NCBI GenBank assembly: GCA_036346375.1
Contig: CM070506.1
Location: 3,720,001-3,784,000 of the forward strand
DNA: 64,000 nt
Source: Guadua angustifolia
Taxonomy: Eukaryota > Streptophyta > Magnoliopsida > Poales > Poaceae
Reading direction: 5' to 3'
Of the stretch, positions 10,201-21,527 are shown in pieces (positions within the stretch are counted from its first letter, which is position 1; the number at the start of each line of letters is the position of its first letter). Made by a program: the position numbers and the translations under genes. Below the pieces are notes generated by a model that saw nothing but the letters and a program-made list of their open reading frames with translations, made no database searches and had not been told where the DNA came from.

Positions 10201-12753
10201 TTTGCACTAATAACATGCCACATAAATTCACCGTAGGAATTCCGTATGTGGCACATAGGAAAAATAATAGAAGTCAGCATATTCTATTAAGCTTTCATCT
10301 TGCAGCACTATCTGAGAATTCAAGCTAGCATTTGCTATCGAATTGAGCTAAAAATTTCACAAAGAACTCTCATTTTCACTGCTAACATGCCATAGAATTT
10401 CGACGCAGGAATTCATTCCGTGGCGCGTACGAAATATAATGGAAGTCAGTATATTCTATTAAGCTTTCATCTTGCGGCACTATCTGGCAATTCAAGCATG
10501 CATTTACTGTTGAAATAAGCTAAAATTTTCACGGAGGACTCTCAATTGCACTAATAACATGCTACATAAATTCGCCGTAGAAATTCCGTATGTGGCACAT
10601 AGGAAAAATAATGGAAGTCAGCATATTCTATTAAGCTTTCATCTTGCGGCACTATCTGACAATTCAAGCTAGCATTTGCTATCGAATTGAGCTAAGAATT
10701 TCACGAAGAACTCTCATTTTCACTGCTAACATGCCACAAAATTTTGCCGCAAGAATTCATTCCGTGGCGCGTACGAAATATAATGGAAGTCTGCATATCA
10801 TATTAAGCTTTCATCTTGCGGCACTATCAGGCAATTCAAGCATGTATTTACTGTTGAAATATGCTAAAATTTTCACGGAGGACTCTCATTTGCACTAATA
10901 ACATGCCACATAAATTCGCCGCAGGAATTCCGTATATGGCACATAGGAAAAATAATGGAAGTCAGCATATTCTATTAAGCTTTCATCTTGCGGCACTATC
11001 TGGCAATTCAAGCATGCATTTATTGTTGAAATAAGCTAAAATTTCCACGAAGGACTCTCATTTCCACTAATAACATGCCACATAAATTCGCCACAGGAAT
11101 TCCGTATGTGGCACATAGGAAAAATAATGGAAGTCAGCATATTCTATTAAGCTTTCATCCTGCAGTACTATCTGGCAATTCAAGCTAGCATATGCTATCG
11201 AATTGCGCTAAAAATTTCACGACGAACTCTCATTTTCACTGCTAACATGCCACAGAATTTTGCCGCAGGAATTCATTCCGTGGCGCGTACGAAATATAAT
11301 GGAAGTCAGCATATTCTATTAAGCTTTCATCTTGCGGCACTATCTGGCAATTCAAGCATGCGTTTACTGTTGAAATAAGCTAAAATTTTCACGGAGGACT
11401 CTCATTTGCACTAATAACATGCCACATAAATTCGCCGCAGGAATTCCGTATGTGGCACATAGGAAAAATAATGGAAGTCAGCCTATTCTATTAAGCTTTC
11501 ATCTTGCGGCACTATCTGACAATTCAAACATGCATTTGCTATCGAATTGAGCTGAAAATTTCACGAAGAACTCTCATTTTCACTGCTAACATGCCACAGA
11601 ATTTCACCGTAGGAATTCATTCCGTGGTGCGTACGAAATATAATGGAAGTCAGCATATCCTATTAAGCTTTCATCTTGCGGCACTATCTGGCAATTCAAG
11701 CATGCATTTACTGTTGAAATAAGCTAAAATTTTCATGGAGGACTCTCATTTGCACTAATAACATGCCACATAAATTCGTCGCAGGAATTCCGTATGTGGC
11801 ACGTAGGAAAAATAAAGGAAGTCAGCATATTCTATTAAGCTTTCATCTTGCGGCACTATCTGGCAATTCAAGCATGCATTTATTGTTGAAATAAGCTAAA
11901 ATTTTCATGGAGGACTCTCATTTGCACTAATAACATGCCACATAAATTCGCCACAGGAATTCTGTATGTGGCACATAGGAAAAATAATGGAAGTCAGCAT
12001 ATTCTATTAAGCTTTCATCCTGCAGTACTATTTGGCAATTCAAGCTAGCATATGCTATCGAATTGAGCTAAAAATTTCACGAAGAACTCTCATTTTCACT
12101 GCTAACATGCCACAGAATTTTGCCGCAGGAATTCATTTCGTGGCACGTACGAAATATAATGGAATTTAGCATATTCTATTAAGCTTTCATCTTGCGGCAC
12201 TATCTGGCAATTCAAGCATGCATTTACTATTGAAATAAGCTAAAATTTTCACAGAGGACTCTCATTTGCACTGGTAACATGCCACATAAATTCGCCGTAG
12301 GAATTCCGTCTGTGGCACATAGGAAAAATAATGGAAGTCAGCATATTCTATTAAGCTTTCATCTTGTGGCACTTTCTGGCAATTCAAACATGCATTTACT
12401 ATTGAAATAAGCTAAAATTTTCACGGAGGACTCTCATTTGCACTAATAACATGCCACACAAATTTGCCGCAGGAATTCCGCCTGTGGCACGTAGAAAAAA
12501 TAATGGAAGTCAGCATATTCTATTTCGCTTTCATCGTGCGGCACTATCTGGCAATTCAAGCTAGCATTTGTTATTGAATTGAGCTAAAAATTTCACGGAG
12601 AACTCTCATTTTCACTACTAATGTGCCACATAAATTCGCCGCTGGAATTTAGTCTGTGGCACATAGGAAAAATAATGGAAGTCAGCATATTCTAATTCGT
12701 TTTCATTGTGCGGCACTATCTGACAATTCAAGCTAGCATTTGCTATTGAATTT
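7216..12753 (+). repeat. Tandem satellite array, ~172-bp monomers in a ~344-bp dimer
   Basis: About 32 monomers of roughly 172 bp. Each begins near CTTGCGGCACTATCTGGCAA and ends near TATTCTATTAAGCTTTCAT. Two kinds occur. Type A carries CTAGCATTTGCTATCGAATT and CGTGGCGCGTACGAAATATA. Type B carries CATGCATTTACTGTTGAAAT and ATGTGGCACATAGGAAAAAT. Strict A-B alternation gives a 344-bp period at 7216-8410, then departs into B-B steps (about 8410/8589, 8933/9104, 10815/10985, 11675/11846, 12188/12362) and A-A steps (9621/9795/9955). A monomer near 9890 has lost about 14 bases. EcoRI- and HindIII-like words recur in each unit. The recurring 70-residue open frames are a by-product of the repeat, not genes. 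I do not recognise the family; monomer size fits centromeric or subtelomeric satellites, but that is only size. Confidence 0.95.
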
Positions 12754-13443
12754 ACAAATCAAATTTATTTGAATGACAAATCTTCACTTTTTTGGATCAA
12801 ATTTACAAATCAAATTTATTTGTATTACATAATGCATTTTCTGAATACAGTTACTAACACAAAGTAAATTCTTAAAATTATTTTGGGCGCAGCATATGAC
12901 TCCCTTGATTGAGTTTCCCTCTTTTTTTTCTCTATCCTATTCTGTTTTCCCTCCAATTTTTTACCGCAATACCTAAATTTTCGCTGCGGACCCCACTGTG
13001 CAGAGACACCAAACCTCCACCTAAACAAGACGTGAGCTCCCGGCCTCCCCGGTCTCATTCGTCGCCCAACCACCCATCTCCTTATTCCCTGTTTCTTCGC
13101 AGTTGTGGGCACCCTAGGAGGACCACGGCGGCGGCTCTTCAATCGCGGCGCCTGAGGTGGATAGAGGCAGCCGGCACTTCTTCCCCGAGGTGGTCGATCA
13201 GGTTTGGACTCTCAATCTTGGTTAATAGAATTCTCTGATGAAGCGATGCACCAGAGGAAAAAAATCTGGGACATAAATTTAGTAAATTATGGGCAACCAT
13301 TTCAATTATATTCTGCTACTTCCTAGTCGCTGATCCTTCAGATATGTTAAAGTGCTTGAAATGTTCAGTTTTCAATTAATATCATACTCAAAAAATTTGG
13401 GCTAGGCGTACAATTCTTCTGAAATCTTATTGCCATTGATCAT
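12754..13443. other. Spacer with AT-rich direct repeat and a GC-rich patch
   Basis: The word ACAAATCAAATTTATTTG occurs twice, near 12765 and 12813, beside the end of the satellite. A GC-rich patch at about 13000-13215 looks like the untranslated leader or first exon of a plant gene (pyrimidine-rich, then CGGCGGCGGCT, ending in CGATCAG followed by GTTTGG, a possible donor). No protein family is recognised. The rest is AT-rich with no visible feature. Confidence 0.35.
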
Positions 13444-13456
13444 TTAGGGGCTGTTT

Positions 13457-13529
13457 GATCTATCAAACCATCCTTACAGGCATCTCTTTCCTATTGCTTC
13501 CTCTTCGATCTATCAAACCATCCTTACAG
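13457..13529. repeat. 23-bp direct repeat near the left Harbinger end
   Basis: The 23 bases starting GATCTATCAAACCATCC occur at 13457-13479 and again, unchanged, at 13507-13529. The first copy overlaps the end of the terminal inverted repeat. Subterminal direct repeats of this kind can be transposase-binding sites, but with two copies this is only a suggestion. Confidence 0.6.
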
Positions 13530-14278
13530 TTACAACTTACAAGAGAACCTAGCTTATGGGAGGCTATGCTCCCCATACAGTGTCTTGGGAATACTGGAAG
13601 GATAAACAAGCACTAGCACAGCAGGTGATGAGCCTTCCACTGCAACAGAAGAGCCAAATCTTCTGAATTACTTTTGAGTAGAATTACTTTTGAATATCAG
13701 GTTTTTAATAATCATTAAGACCATATTTGCATCTCTCTAGAAAAGTGGCAGAATTGTAGTATTCACTACAACACAATGAAGATGTGAGATCATGTGATGA
13801 AAAATTGGTTGAATGGTGAAATTGGCATTGTAAAGTGACTTTGGTTATAGCATGTGTGGTGCTTGTGCATGTTCCATGTTGAGATGATGATAGCATGATG
13901 GATTCTGCTTGATGCAATGCACTCGTGAGTGGTTGCATGGATTGACCGTCAAGTCGTGGACTTGTGCTCGTGCACGGTTTTTGTGTTTATTCATGTGCAG
14001 GTGTTGCTCGAGGGCGAACGTGGTCAATGACGGGATCGGAACTGAGGTTCAAGACTAGATTCAGAGAGGAATCGAGGTCTTGGTGGTCGAGGATGTCATG
14101 CGGGACGTTCGGGCTAGAGAACATGCACATGAAAGCTGGTTAGTCACGTATGCGCAGCAGGTGGGTTGTTCATGCGTGCAAGGTTTTGGTTTTGGCCATG
14201 GTGGGCCAAGTAGAGATAGATACAAACTCTTTCCATGTTGGAAGTGGAGTTGTATTCAATCTCTTTGTGGTTACTCTG

Positions 14279-14286
14279 TATAAATA
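14279..14286 (+). promoter_or_regulatory. TATA box of the 5' LTR promoter
   Basis: TATAAATA followed by GGGGGA, about 500 bases into the LTR. The same word lies at 28129-28136 in the 3' LTR. Position and conservation fit the Pol II promoter that starts genomic RNA of the element. Confidence 0.65.
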
Positions 14287-14859
14287 GGGGGAGGTGTCCC
14301 CTGTTTATTTGGTAGAGCGAGCGTTCAGGTATTAGGGTTTGTACTCTTGTGTTGGAGTACTTTGGACAATGAAATAAAAATCAATCTTCCAGAAAGCTAC
14401 TTCTTCTTGTGGCTGTGATTTGCACTTGGCTTCGACATCGTTGATCAATCGCTTGAAGTTTTGTTCATAACAGCAGTTACGAAGTTCATCACGGAGTTCG
14501 GTTCTTTGCAAAGGTATCATCTTGCGAAGGTAATATCTTTTGATCCGTAGATCCGATCGGATTGATTCTTATTGGGTTTGATTCATAATTGAATCTAGTT
14601 TCTACAGTTAAAATTTCACATCAATCCAATGGTTAGATCTTCAGTAATTTGTGGTCGCCCTGATTGATGTCCTGCTCGCCCGACTGCTCACGTGGTCATC
14701 CGGATTCAGTCAACTTGCAACGGTCATAACTTTAGATCCGTAGATCCGATCGACCTGATTCTTTTTTTGTTAGCTTCGGAATTGAGTTTAGTTTCTACAG
14801 TTAAACTTTCACATCAAGCCAACAGTTGGATTTCTAGAAATTTAAGTTTTTTTGAATTG

Positions 14860-15050
14860 GTCGCCCGGTTGATAACGTGGTCGCCCGACTGCTCGCCTGC
14901 TCGCCCAACCTGCTCGCCTGCTCGCCCAAGTGCCAAACTGGTCGTCCAAGTGTTCTACTGGTCGTCCAGACTGTTCTACTGGTCGCCGAAGTGCCCAAAC
15001 TGGTCACCCAAGTGATCTACCGGTCGCCCAGACTGGTCTGTTGGTTTCCC
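14860..15050 (+). repeat. GTCGCCC minisatellite in the 5' LTR
   Basis: Degenerate units of about 13-25 bases built on CTGCTCGCCC and CTGGTCGCCCAAGTG. The counterpart in the 3' LTR (about 28685-28930) has extra units, which accounts for most of the 38-bp length difference between the LTRs. Confidence 0.75.
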
Positions 15051-15185
15051 AACTGTATAAACTGATTTTCAAGCAAATTGACTTTCAATTGGGGTGTTTG
15101 AAAAGTTCCAAAATTTGATTTTAGCTTTCACGCAATCATTCACCCCCCCTCTGATTGCTACCTTAGAATATTTCGATCCTACAAG

Positions 15186-15197
15186 TGGTATCAGAGC
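15186..15197 (+). other. Primer-binding site (tRNA-iMet) of the Sirevirus-type element
   Basis: TGGTATCAGAGC, complementary to the 3' end of initiator methionine tRNA, starts two bases after the 5' LTR end at 15183. This is the usual primer for plant Copia elements. Confidence 0.9.
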
Positions 15198-15208
15198 AAG
15201 GTTGAGGT

Positions 15209-17368
15209 ATGGCGTCAGATAAGTATGTTAATCGTCCTCCTATGCTTAATGATTCAAATTTTTCTTATTGGAAAAGTCGCATGCAATCCTATATTGAAGC
15301 TCATGGTAATGATGTTTGGCGCAAAGTCTCTACTGCATATGATGTTCCTGATATAGTTACTAATGATAATAAAGCAGATGTTGATTTAAATGCTAAAGCT
15401 AAAAACTTGATTTTTCAAGGAATCTCTAAAAAAGAATTTGATCGAGTTTCTCATTTACGTTATGCACATTCAGTTTGGAAGACATTATGTGACTATCATG
15501 AAGGTTCAACTAAGATTAAGAAAGTGCGCAAAAATATTTACAGAAAGGATTTTTCTGATTTTGTAATGAGACCAGGTGAATCAATTGATGATCTTTACTC
15601 TCGATTTGAGAAAATCTTGTGCAATTTGCGTGGTGTTGGAGTTAACAATCCAGTAGAGGAGAATGCTAGTAAGATTTTGAGATCTCTGACTCCTGAATGG
15701 CGCATGGTTGTTACTGCAATCAATCAAACTGTTGATTTGGATACGTTGACCATGGATGATCTGTATTCTAGGGTGAAAACTTATAAGATGGATTCTTTAT
15801 CACCTAGAGCTAATAAAACCACTACACATGCACTTGTTGCTAACCCCAGCACGTCTTCTGGATTAAGATCTTCTGTCTCTTTGTCTGCATTAGCTTCTTT
15901 TTCAGATGAACAGTTTGAGATGCTCCCTGAAGAAGATCTTGTGCTCATTTCTTCACACGTTGTCAAAGCACTCAACAATGTGAGGATGAGGAGGCGTGGA
16001 GGTACTACTTTAGGGTCTTTCAATTGCTTTGAGTGTGGCCTTCCTGGGCATATCAAAGCAAATTGTCCCAAGTTGAAAAAGAAGGAAGAAAGGGAACCAG
16101 CACAACGCAGCTCAAGACGTACTACTCCTAGGCGTTCCAATTTTCGAAAAGTCGCTAAGAAAGTCTTAGCTGTCTTGGAGGAGTGTGATCTTAGTGATGT
16201 GGACTTTGAGAATGACAATGAGCCACGGGACAAGAAGGGAGATACTGATGATGACTTCACTGGCATGTGCTTTATGGCTAAAAGGGATAGTGATAGTGAT
16301 TCTGATTTTGATGAGGTAGGACCTTCTTATGATGAACTTGAGTATGCTATGGTTAAATTAGCTTCTGAACTTAAAAAATCTAAGAAGGCTCTTAAAGAAA
16401 AAGATCTAGAAATTGATAGTTCCAATTCTGAAATTGCAAGGCTTAGATCTTTGATTCCTGATGATGATGCCTGTAAGTCATGTGACTTAATTCACAATGA
16501 GCTTGTTTCACTTAGGAAAGAACATGCTTCTCTGTTAAAGCAAGATTGGGAAAATGAGAAACAAATGAAAAATGCTAGCTATTCAACCATTGATCTGCAT
16601 GATTCAACTTCTTGTTCAAAGTGCTCCATACTGGAATTGAAGTTGCATGATGCAAATGCTAGAGTTTCTCAAATGACAGATTGCTTGCTCACTCATGAAG
16701 TTCTTTCTTGCTCAAATTGTCGAAAACAGAAAGGAATAGTGGACATTCCCTGTAACAATTGTTTAACTCTGTCTAGAAAGGTTGATTACTTGGAAAAATC
16801 GTTAGAACGTTTCACTAAAGGAAAGAAAAACCTAAACATGATTTTGGATCAATCAAAAGTCAGCACTCATAACAAAGGTTTAGGTTTTGATTCTTATGCT
16901 CATCATAAAACACATATTCCTCCTGTTGTCAAAGTTCTTGAAAGTGGGAAGTTTGAAATTGCAAATGAGCCTAAGAAAACTGTCTTTAAATCTGCTGGAA
17001 TTTTATCTTCTACTGTGATGAATGCAAATGTTGCTTCTACTTCTAAAGTTAAACATTCTGTTAAGTACACTTGCACTCATTGTGGTAGAGATGGACATCT
17101 AGTAGATTTTTGCTTTAGGCTAGCCAAACAACAGAAACAAGAAAAAGCTAAGGCTAGGTCTAATGTCAGACAGGCACCCTTTACTCCTCATTATGTGCCT
17201 AAGGTGATGCGAACACCTTTTGTTGCAAGAAACACGAGAAAGAGCAAAACTAATTTTGTATACAAGTATACTCGTGCTGTGCCTACTCGTCGTGTGTCTC
17301 AGTGTTGGATTCCTAAATGTCTTCTTTCTAACCCCATTACTGAGACATCGACATTCTCTTTTGTGTAG
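15209..17368 (+). CDS. gag: Gag polyprotein of the Sirevirus-type element
   Basis: The capsid/nucleocapsid precursor. The ATG at 15209 is the first after the primer site and opens 719 residues. Residues about 10-220 match the Copia gag core (FSYWKSRMQSYIEAHG near the start, then YSRFEKIL). A CCHC zinc knuckle (CFECGLPGHIKANC) lies at residues 273-286 and a second one (CTHCGRDGHLVDFC) at 622-635. Between them is an acidic, coiled-coil-like stretch (about 370-560) rich in Lys, Glu and Ser. A TAG codon (17366-17368) ends the frame 37 bases before the protease Asp codon, with pol following in the same frame. The frame is otherwise open, unusually well kept compared with pol. Confidence 0.88.
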   Translation: MASDKYVNRPPMLNDSNFSYWKSRMQSYIEAHGNDVWRKVSTAYDVPDIVTNDNKADVDLNAKAKNLIFQGISKKEFDRVSHLRYAHSVWKTLCDYHEGSTKIKKVRKNIYRKDFSDFVMRPGESIDDLYSRFEKILCNLRGVGVNNPVEENASKILRSLTPEWRMVVTAINQTVDLDTLTMDDLYSRVKTYKMDSLSPRANKTTTHALVANPSTSSGLRSSVSLSALASFSDEQFEMLPEEDLVLISSHVVKALNNVRMRRRGGTTLGSFNCFECGLPGHIKANCPKLKKKEEREPAQRSSRRTTPRRSNFRKVAKKVLAVLEECDLSDVDFENDNEPRDKKGDTDDDFTGMCFMAKRDSDSDSDFDEVGPSYDELEYAMVKLASELKKSKKALKEKDLEIDSSNSEIARLRSLIPDDDACKSCDLIHNELVSLRKEHASLLKQDWENEKQMKNASYSTIDLHDSTSCSKCSILELKLHDANARVSQMTDCLLTHEVLSCSNCRKQKGIVDIPCNNCLTLSRKVDYLEKSLERFTKGKKNLNMILDQSKVSTHNKGLGFDSYAHHKTHIPPVVKVLESGKFEIANEPKKTVFKSAGILSSTVMNANVASTSKVKHSVKYTCTHCGRDGHLVDFCFRLAKQQKQEKAKARSNVRQAPFTPHYVPKVMRTPFVARNTRKSKTNFVYKYTRAVPTRRVSQCWIPKCLLSNPITETSTFSFV

Positions 17369-20300
17369 ACTGTGGAAGAGAGGAAGGAGAACATATGGTT
17401 CATAGATTCTGGATGTTCAAGACATATGACTGGTGATTCAAAATGGTTCTCCTCCCTCACACAAAGTTCTGGTGATGAGGTCATCACTTTTGGCGACAAT
17501 TCAAAGGGAAGAATTCTTCGAAGAGGAATTGTGCGAGTCAATGAAAACTTCATTCTCTAGGATGTAGCTTTGGTAAGCAAGCTCAAATATAATTTGCTCT
17601 CAGTTTCTCAGTTGCTTGATGAAGATCTTGAGGTAAGATTTCAAAAAAATTCTTGTCGTATATTAGATGTTTCTGAAAATCTAGTATGCAACATCACTCG
17701 CATTGGTCGCTTGTTTAAAGGTGATTTTTCATGCCCAACATCTGAAATGACATGTCTTGTATCTCATGTTTCAAAAGATCTAACTTTTTGGCATCATAGA
17801 CTTGGTCATATTGGTTTTGATCACCTTTCACGCATTAGTAAATCAAATTTGCTCAGAGGTTTGCCTGAATTAAAGTATGACAAAACAAGTAATTTGACTT
17901 GCTCTCCCTGTCAACATGGAAAAATGACTGCACCTAAACATGTTCCTATCATTGCTGTTATGACTAATGCTCCAGGTCAGCTTCTACACATGGATACTGT
18001 GGGACCAACAAGAGTAAAATCTGCAGGAGGTAAGTGGTATGTTCTTGTGATTGTAGATGATTACTCTAGGTACTCTTGGGTATATTTCATGACTACCAAA
18101 AATGAAGCTTTTGATTTGTTTCAAGAGTTTGCATTAAGGTTGCTCAAGGAATTGCCTGAAGCAATTAAAGTAATTAGGAGTGATAATGGAGGAGAATTCA
18201 AGAACAATTTTTTCGCTTCTTTCTGTTCTGAACATGGAATTGAGCATCAATTTTCTTCTGCTCGAGTTCCTCAACAAAATGGTGTTGTTGAGAGGAAAAA
18301 TCGCACACTAGTTAAGATGGCTAGGACATTGCTTGATGAATATTCTACTCCTAGGAAGTTTTGGGCTGAAGCTATTTCTACTGCTTGCTACATTTCAAAT
18401 AGAGTATTTTTTAGAGCAAAGCTTCATAGAACTTCTTATGAACTTCGGTTTGGACGTACTCCTAGCATCTCCCATATGCGTGTTTTTAGTTGCAAATGTT
18501 TCATTCTCAAACATGAAAATCTTGATAAGTTTGAATCTAGATGCTCAGATGGATTGTTTCTTGGTTATGCTCTTCATACTCGTGGTTACCGTGTGCTGAA
18601 TTTAGAAACTAACAAAATTGTTGAGACTTGTGAAGTCACTTTTGATGAGGCTAGTCCTGGTACTAGACCCGAATTTTCAGGGACACAAGTTACTTGCAAT
18701 TTTGAAAGTATATTTTTGGAAGAAAGTGATGATGAAGATGAAGATGAAAGTGGTAATCAAGTTGGCAACTCGGCTCAGCCAATTTAGCCACAGGAAGAAA
18801 ATCAGCAAGCATCTTCGGAAATTCTTCCAGCAAACACACATGGTACTGGACCTCAGGCATCTTCAGAAATTTCAGCACCATTGCATATTCAACGAAGACA
18901 TCCTCCTGAACAGATTATTGGTGAGTTAAATGTGCGTGTGCTTCGAAACAGGTACAATACTAATGCCTCATATGCTCATACTGCTTTTGTTGCATCTTTT
19001 GAACCCCAAGATGTAAGTCACGTGTTATCTGATGAGTCTTGGATTAATGCCATGCATGAGGAACTTGAGAATTTTGAGCGCAATAAGGTTTGGGTTTTAG
19101 TTCCACCTCCTTTAGGTCAGAATATCATTGGAACTAAATGGGTTTTAAAGAATAAACAAAGTCAAGATGGGGTTGTTGTTAGAAACAAAGCTAGATTGGT
19201 TGCTCAAGGTTTTACTCAAATTGAAGGACTTGATTTTGATGAAACTTTTGCACCTGTTGCTAGACTTGAAGCCATTAGAATTTTGTTGGCCTTTGCTGCA
19301 TCTAAAGGTTTTAGATTGTATCAAATGGACGTCAAAAGTGCTTTCTAAATGGTTTTATTTCTGAAGATGTTTATGTCAAACAACCTCCTGGATTTGAAAA
19401 TCCGAAATACCCAGACCATGTTTTTAAGTTGTCCAAAGCTTTATATGGTTTAAAACAAGCTCCTCGAGCTTGGTATGATAGGCTTAAATCACATTTGCTG
19501 GAAAATAATTTTAAAATGGGCAAAGTTGATAAAACCTTGTTTTCTCTCAAGCATGGCAATGATCTGTTACTTATTCAGATTTATGTGGATGATATCATTT
19601 TTGGTGGTACTTCTTATGCTCTTGTTGCCAAGTTTTCAGACACTATGAGTAGGGAATTTGAGATGAGTATGATGGGTGAGCTCACATACTTTCTGGGTTT
19701 ACAAGTCAAGCAAACAAGGCAAGGTATCTTTATTCACCAAACGAAGTACACAAAAGATCTCCTTCGATGTTTTGAGATGGAAACATGCAAACCAATTTCC
19801 ACACCTATTGGCACAACAACTACTTTGGATCCGGATGAAGAAGGAGAACCGGTTAATCAAAAGGAGTATCGAAGCATGATTGGATCACTTCTTTATCTCA
19901 CTGCTTCAAGGCTGGATATACACTTTGCGGTGTGTTTGTGTGCTCGTTTTCAAGCTTGCCCACGTGCTTCTCATCGACAAGTGGTAAAACGAATTCTTCG
20001 CTATTTACAATCCACTTTAGAGTTTGGCTTATGGTACTCCTCATCATCATGTTTATCACTTAGAGCCTACTCTGATGCTGATTTTGCGGGTTGTAGAATT
20101 AACAGGAAAAGTACCTCTGGAACATGTCATTTTATTGGTATATCTTTAGTTGCTTGGTCATTTAGAAAACAAGTTTCTGTTGCTCTCTCAACTGCTGAAT
20201 CTGAATATGTTCTTCTTTGCCGCATGTTGTGCTCAAGTGCTTTGGATGATATCAACTTTAAAGGATTTTGGATTAAACTTAGATAGTGTTCCCCTTTTCT

Positions 20301-20536
20301 GTGATAACACTAGTGCTATTAATATTGCTAAAAATCCAGTGCAACATTCTCGAACCAAGCATATTGACATTCGCTATCATTTCCTTCGAGATCATATGGA
20401 AAAGGGAGATGTTGTGTTGTATTTTGTTGACTCTGATTTGCAAATTGCTGATATTTTCACAAAACCACTTGATGATTCTCGATTTGCCTTTTTGAGAGGA
20501 GAGCTGGGCGTTGTGCATCCCATGAGCTTGTTTTGA
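17369..20536 (+). pseudogene. pol: Pol (protease-integrase-RT-RNase H), broken
   Basis: Protease: Asp-Ser-Gly-Cys active site at 17405. Integrase: HHCC region around 17790-17935 (HHRLGHIGFDHL, CSPCQHGKM), then the DD-E core (MDTVGPTRV, VIVDDYSRYSW, SDNGGEFKN, PQQNGVVERKN). Reverse transcriptase: GTKWVLKNK, FAPVARLEAIR, QMDVKSAF, and the catalytic YVDDIIFGG near 19582. RNase H: AYSDADFAGC, STAESEY, FCDNTSAI, RTKHIDIRYHF. Breaks: in-frame TAG codons at 17558-17560 and 18785-18787, a frameshift at about 19344 right after QMDVKSAF, and a second frameshift at about 20205-20220 in RNase H. The last frame ends at 20536. These breaks make an active polyprotein impossible, although all domains are present in order. 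Confidence 0.92.
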
Positions 20537-21490
20537 GGGGGAGTTTTATACCAAGTCTGTTACTTAATGAGCTTACTTTATCATATTTCTTTATATATTA
20601 TATATTTTAGCTTATATATGATAATCTAAATTGTGCTACTTGAACTAAAAGTGACATTGTGGAATTCCTTAGTTTAATTGTCTATAGCGCATGCTCTGTG
20701 ATATCTTGCTGTTATAGGCCTGATATTGAATCTTCTTGACAAAGTTGGGTTATGAAGCATGTGTGTTTTTCAGCTTTACTCTTTCATAGACCATTTAATC
20801 TCTTTGCATGTTTACAATGAAAAAAAGGGGCTCAAATCTGCAAGAAGCTTGTCAATATTATCAAAATAAGAAAAAGCTTCAAGATGTATGCTTCAAGCAT
20901 GCCATTCCCTAAAAGATAAGATGTATGCTTCAAGCATGCCATTCATTGAAAATAAAAGAAGTATGCTTCAAGCATGCCACATGCAGTTTTCTGTTATCAA
21001 AATTAAATTGGTCTACTAGATTGGAGTTGAAACTACTTGCTTGCCCTGAGTTGTTAGTTGCTTCATTTTTTGGCCTAGTTTTTTTTCTGCCAAGATTTTA
21101 CTTAGTACTTGGCTATAGTTGATTAAATTGAGGTTGAGATGCATGTCACTCCCTAACTTGTTAAATAATATTAAGTTCATGTATTATGCTTATTATGTGA
21201 TCTATAAGGTTATATGATCAAGTAAGCTCATTGGTTCTTGTCTTGGCACTCATTTGTTTTCCTTGCTGAAATCATTGTCAAAGGGGGAGAAGAAAGCTTA
21301 CATTCATGGGGAGAAGTAAAATGCTTTATTGTCAAAAGGGAGAAATTTTGGAGTTCACACACAATTTGGTTTCCTTTTAGGGGAAGATTTTTCACTTTGT
21401 TTTTTGATCACCTTGCTTTCTATTTTAAAATGAAATTTCTTAAAATCTTTTCTTGTGAGGCAAATGCCAATGTTCAGGTCCAAATGGTGT
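20537..21490 (+). other. Non-coding 3' region of the Sirevirus-type element
   Basis: Directly after the pol stop comes GAGGGGGAGT, and further purine-rich tracts lie at about 21280 (CAAAGGGGGAGAAG), 21308 and 21345. Repeated purine tracts between pol and the 3' LTR are a known mark of Sireviruses. No envelope-like frame is visible. The region is interrupted at 21491 by the CACTA element and resumes for 27 bases before the 3' LTR. Confidence 0.7.
20884..20981 (+). repeat. Three copies of GTATGCTTCAAGCATGCC
   Basis: The word occurs near 20886, 20924 and 20961, spaced about 37-42 bases. Each copy contains GCATGCTTGAAGC-like inverted symmetry (GCTTCAAGC), so each may fold back. It lies in the 3' non-coding region of the retroelement. 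Confidence 0.7.
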
Positions 21491-21527
21491 CACTACACCA
21501 TGACACATTTTCATCAACAGTGTATCT

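Larger units (their letters stand above)
13783..15183 (+). repeat. 5' LTR of the Sirevirus-type element
   Basis: 1401 bp, from TGTGAGATCA to ATCCTACA. It holds a TATA box at 14279-14286, an AATAAA polyadenylation-type word near 14370, and a minisatellite of TGGTCGCCC-type words at about 14860-15050. Confidence 0.92.

Noticed and set aside
7217..11722. A series of nearly identical 60-100-residue plus-strand frames (IQASICYRIELKISRRT type)
   Set aside because: They recur with the satellite period, begin at non-ATG codons and follow the 344-bp repeat unit. They are by-products of the satellite, not a protein family.
7216..12753. Calling the satellite a centromere
   Set aside because: Monomer length fits, but I cannot match it to a known grass centromeric satellite from memory, and the array here is only 5.5 kb.
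13763..13780. CACTACAACACAATGAA as a possible CACTA end
   Set aside because: No matching inverted end with a 3-bp duplication and no subterminal repeats were found; it lies in the Harbinger-like flank next to the LTR.
15781..16266. 161-residue minus-strand frame
   Set aside because: Shadow of the gag reading frame on the opposite strand; no family likeness.
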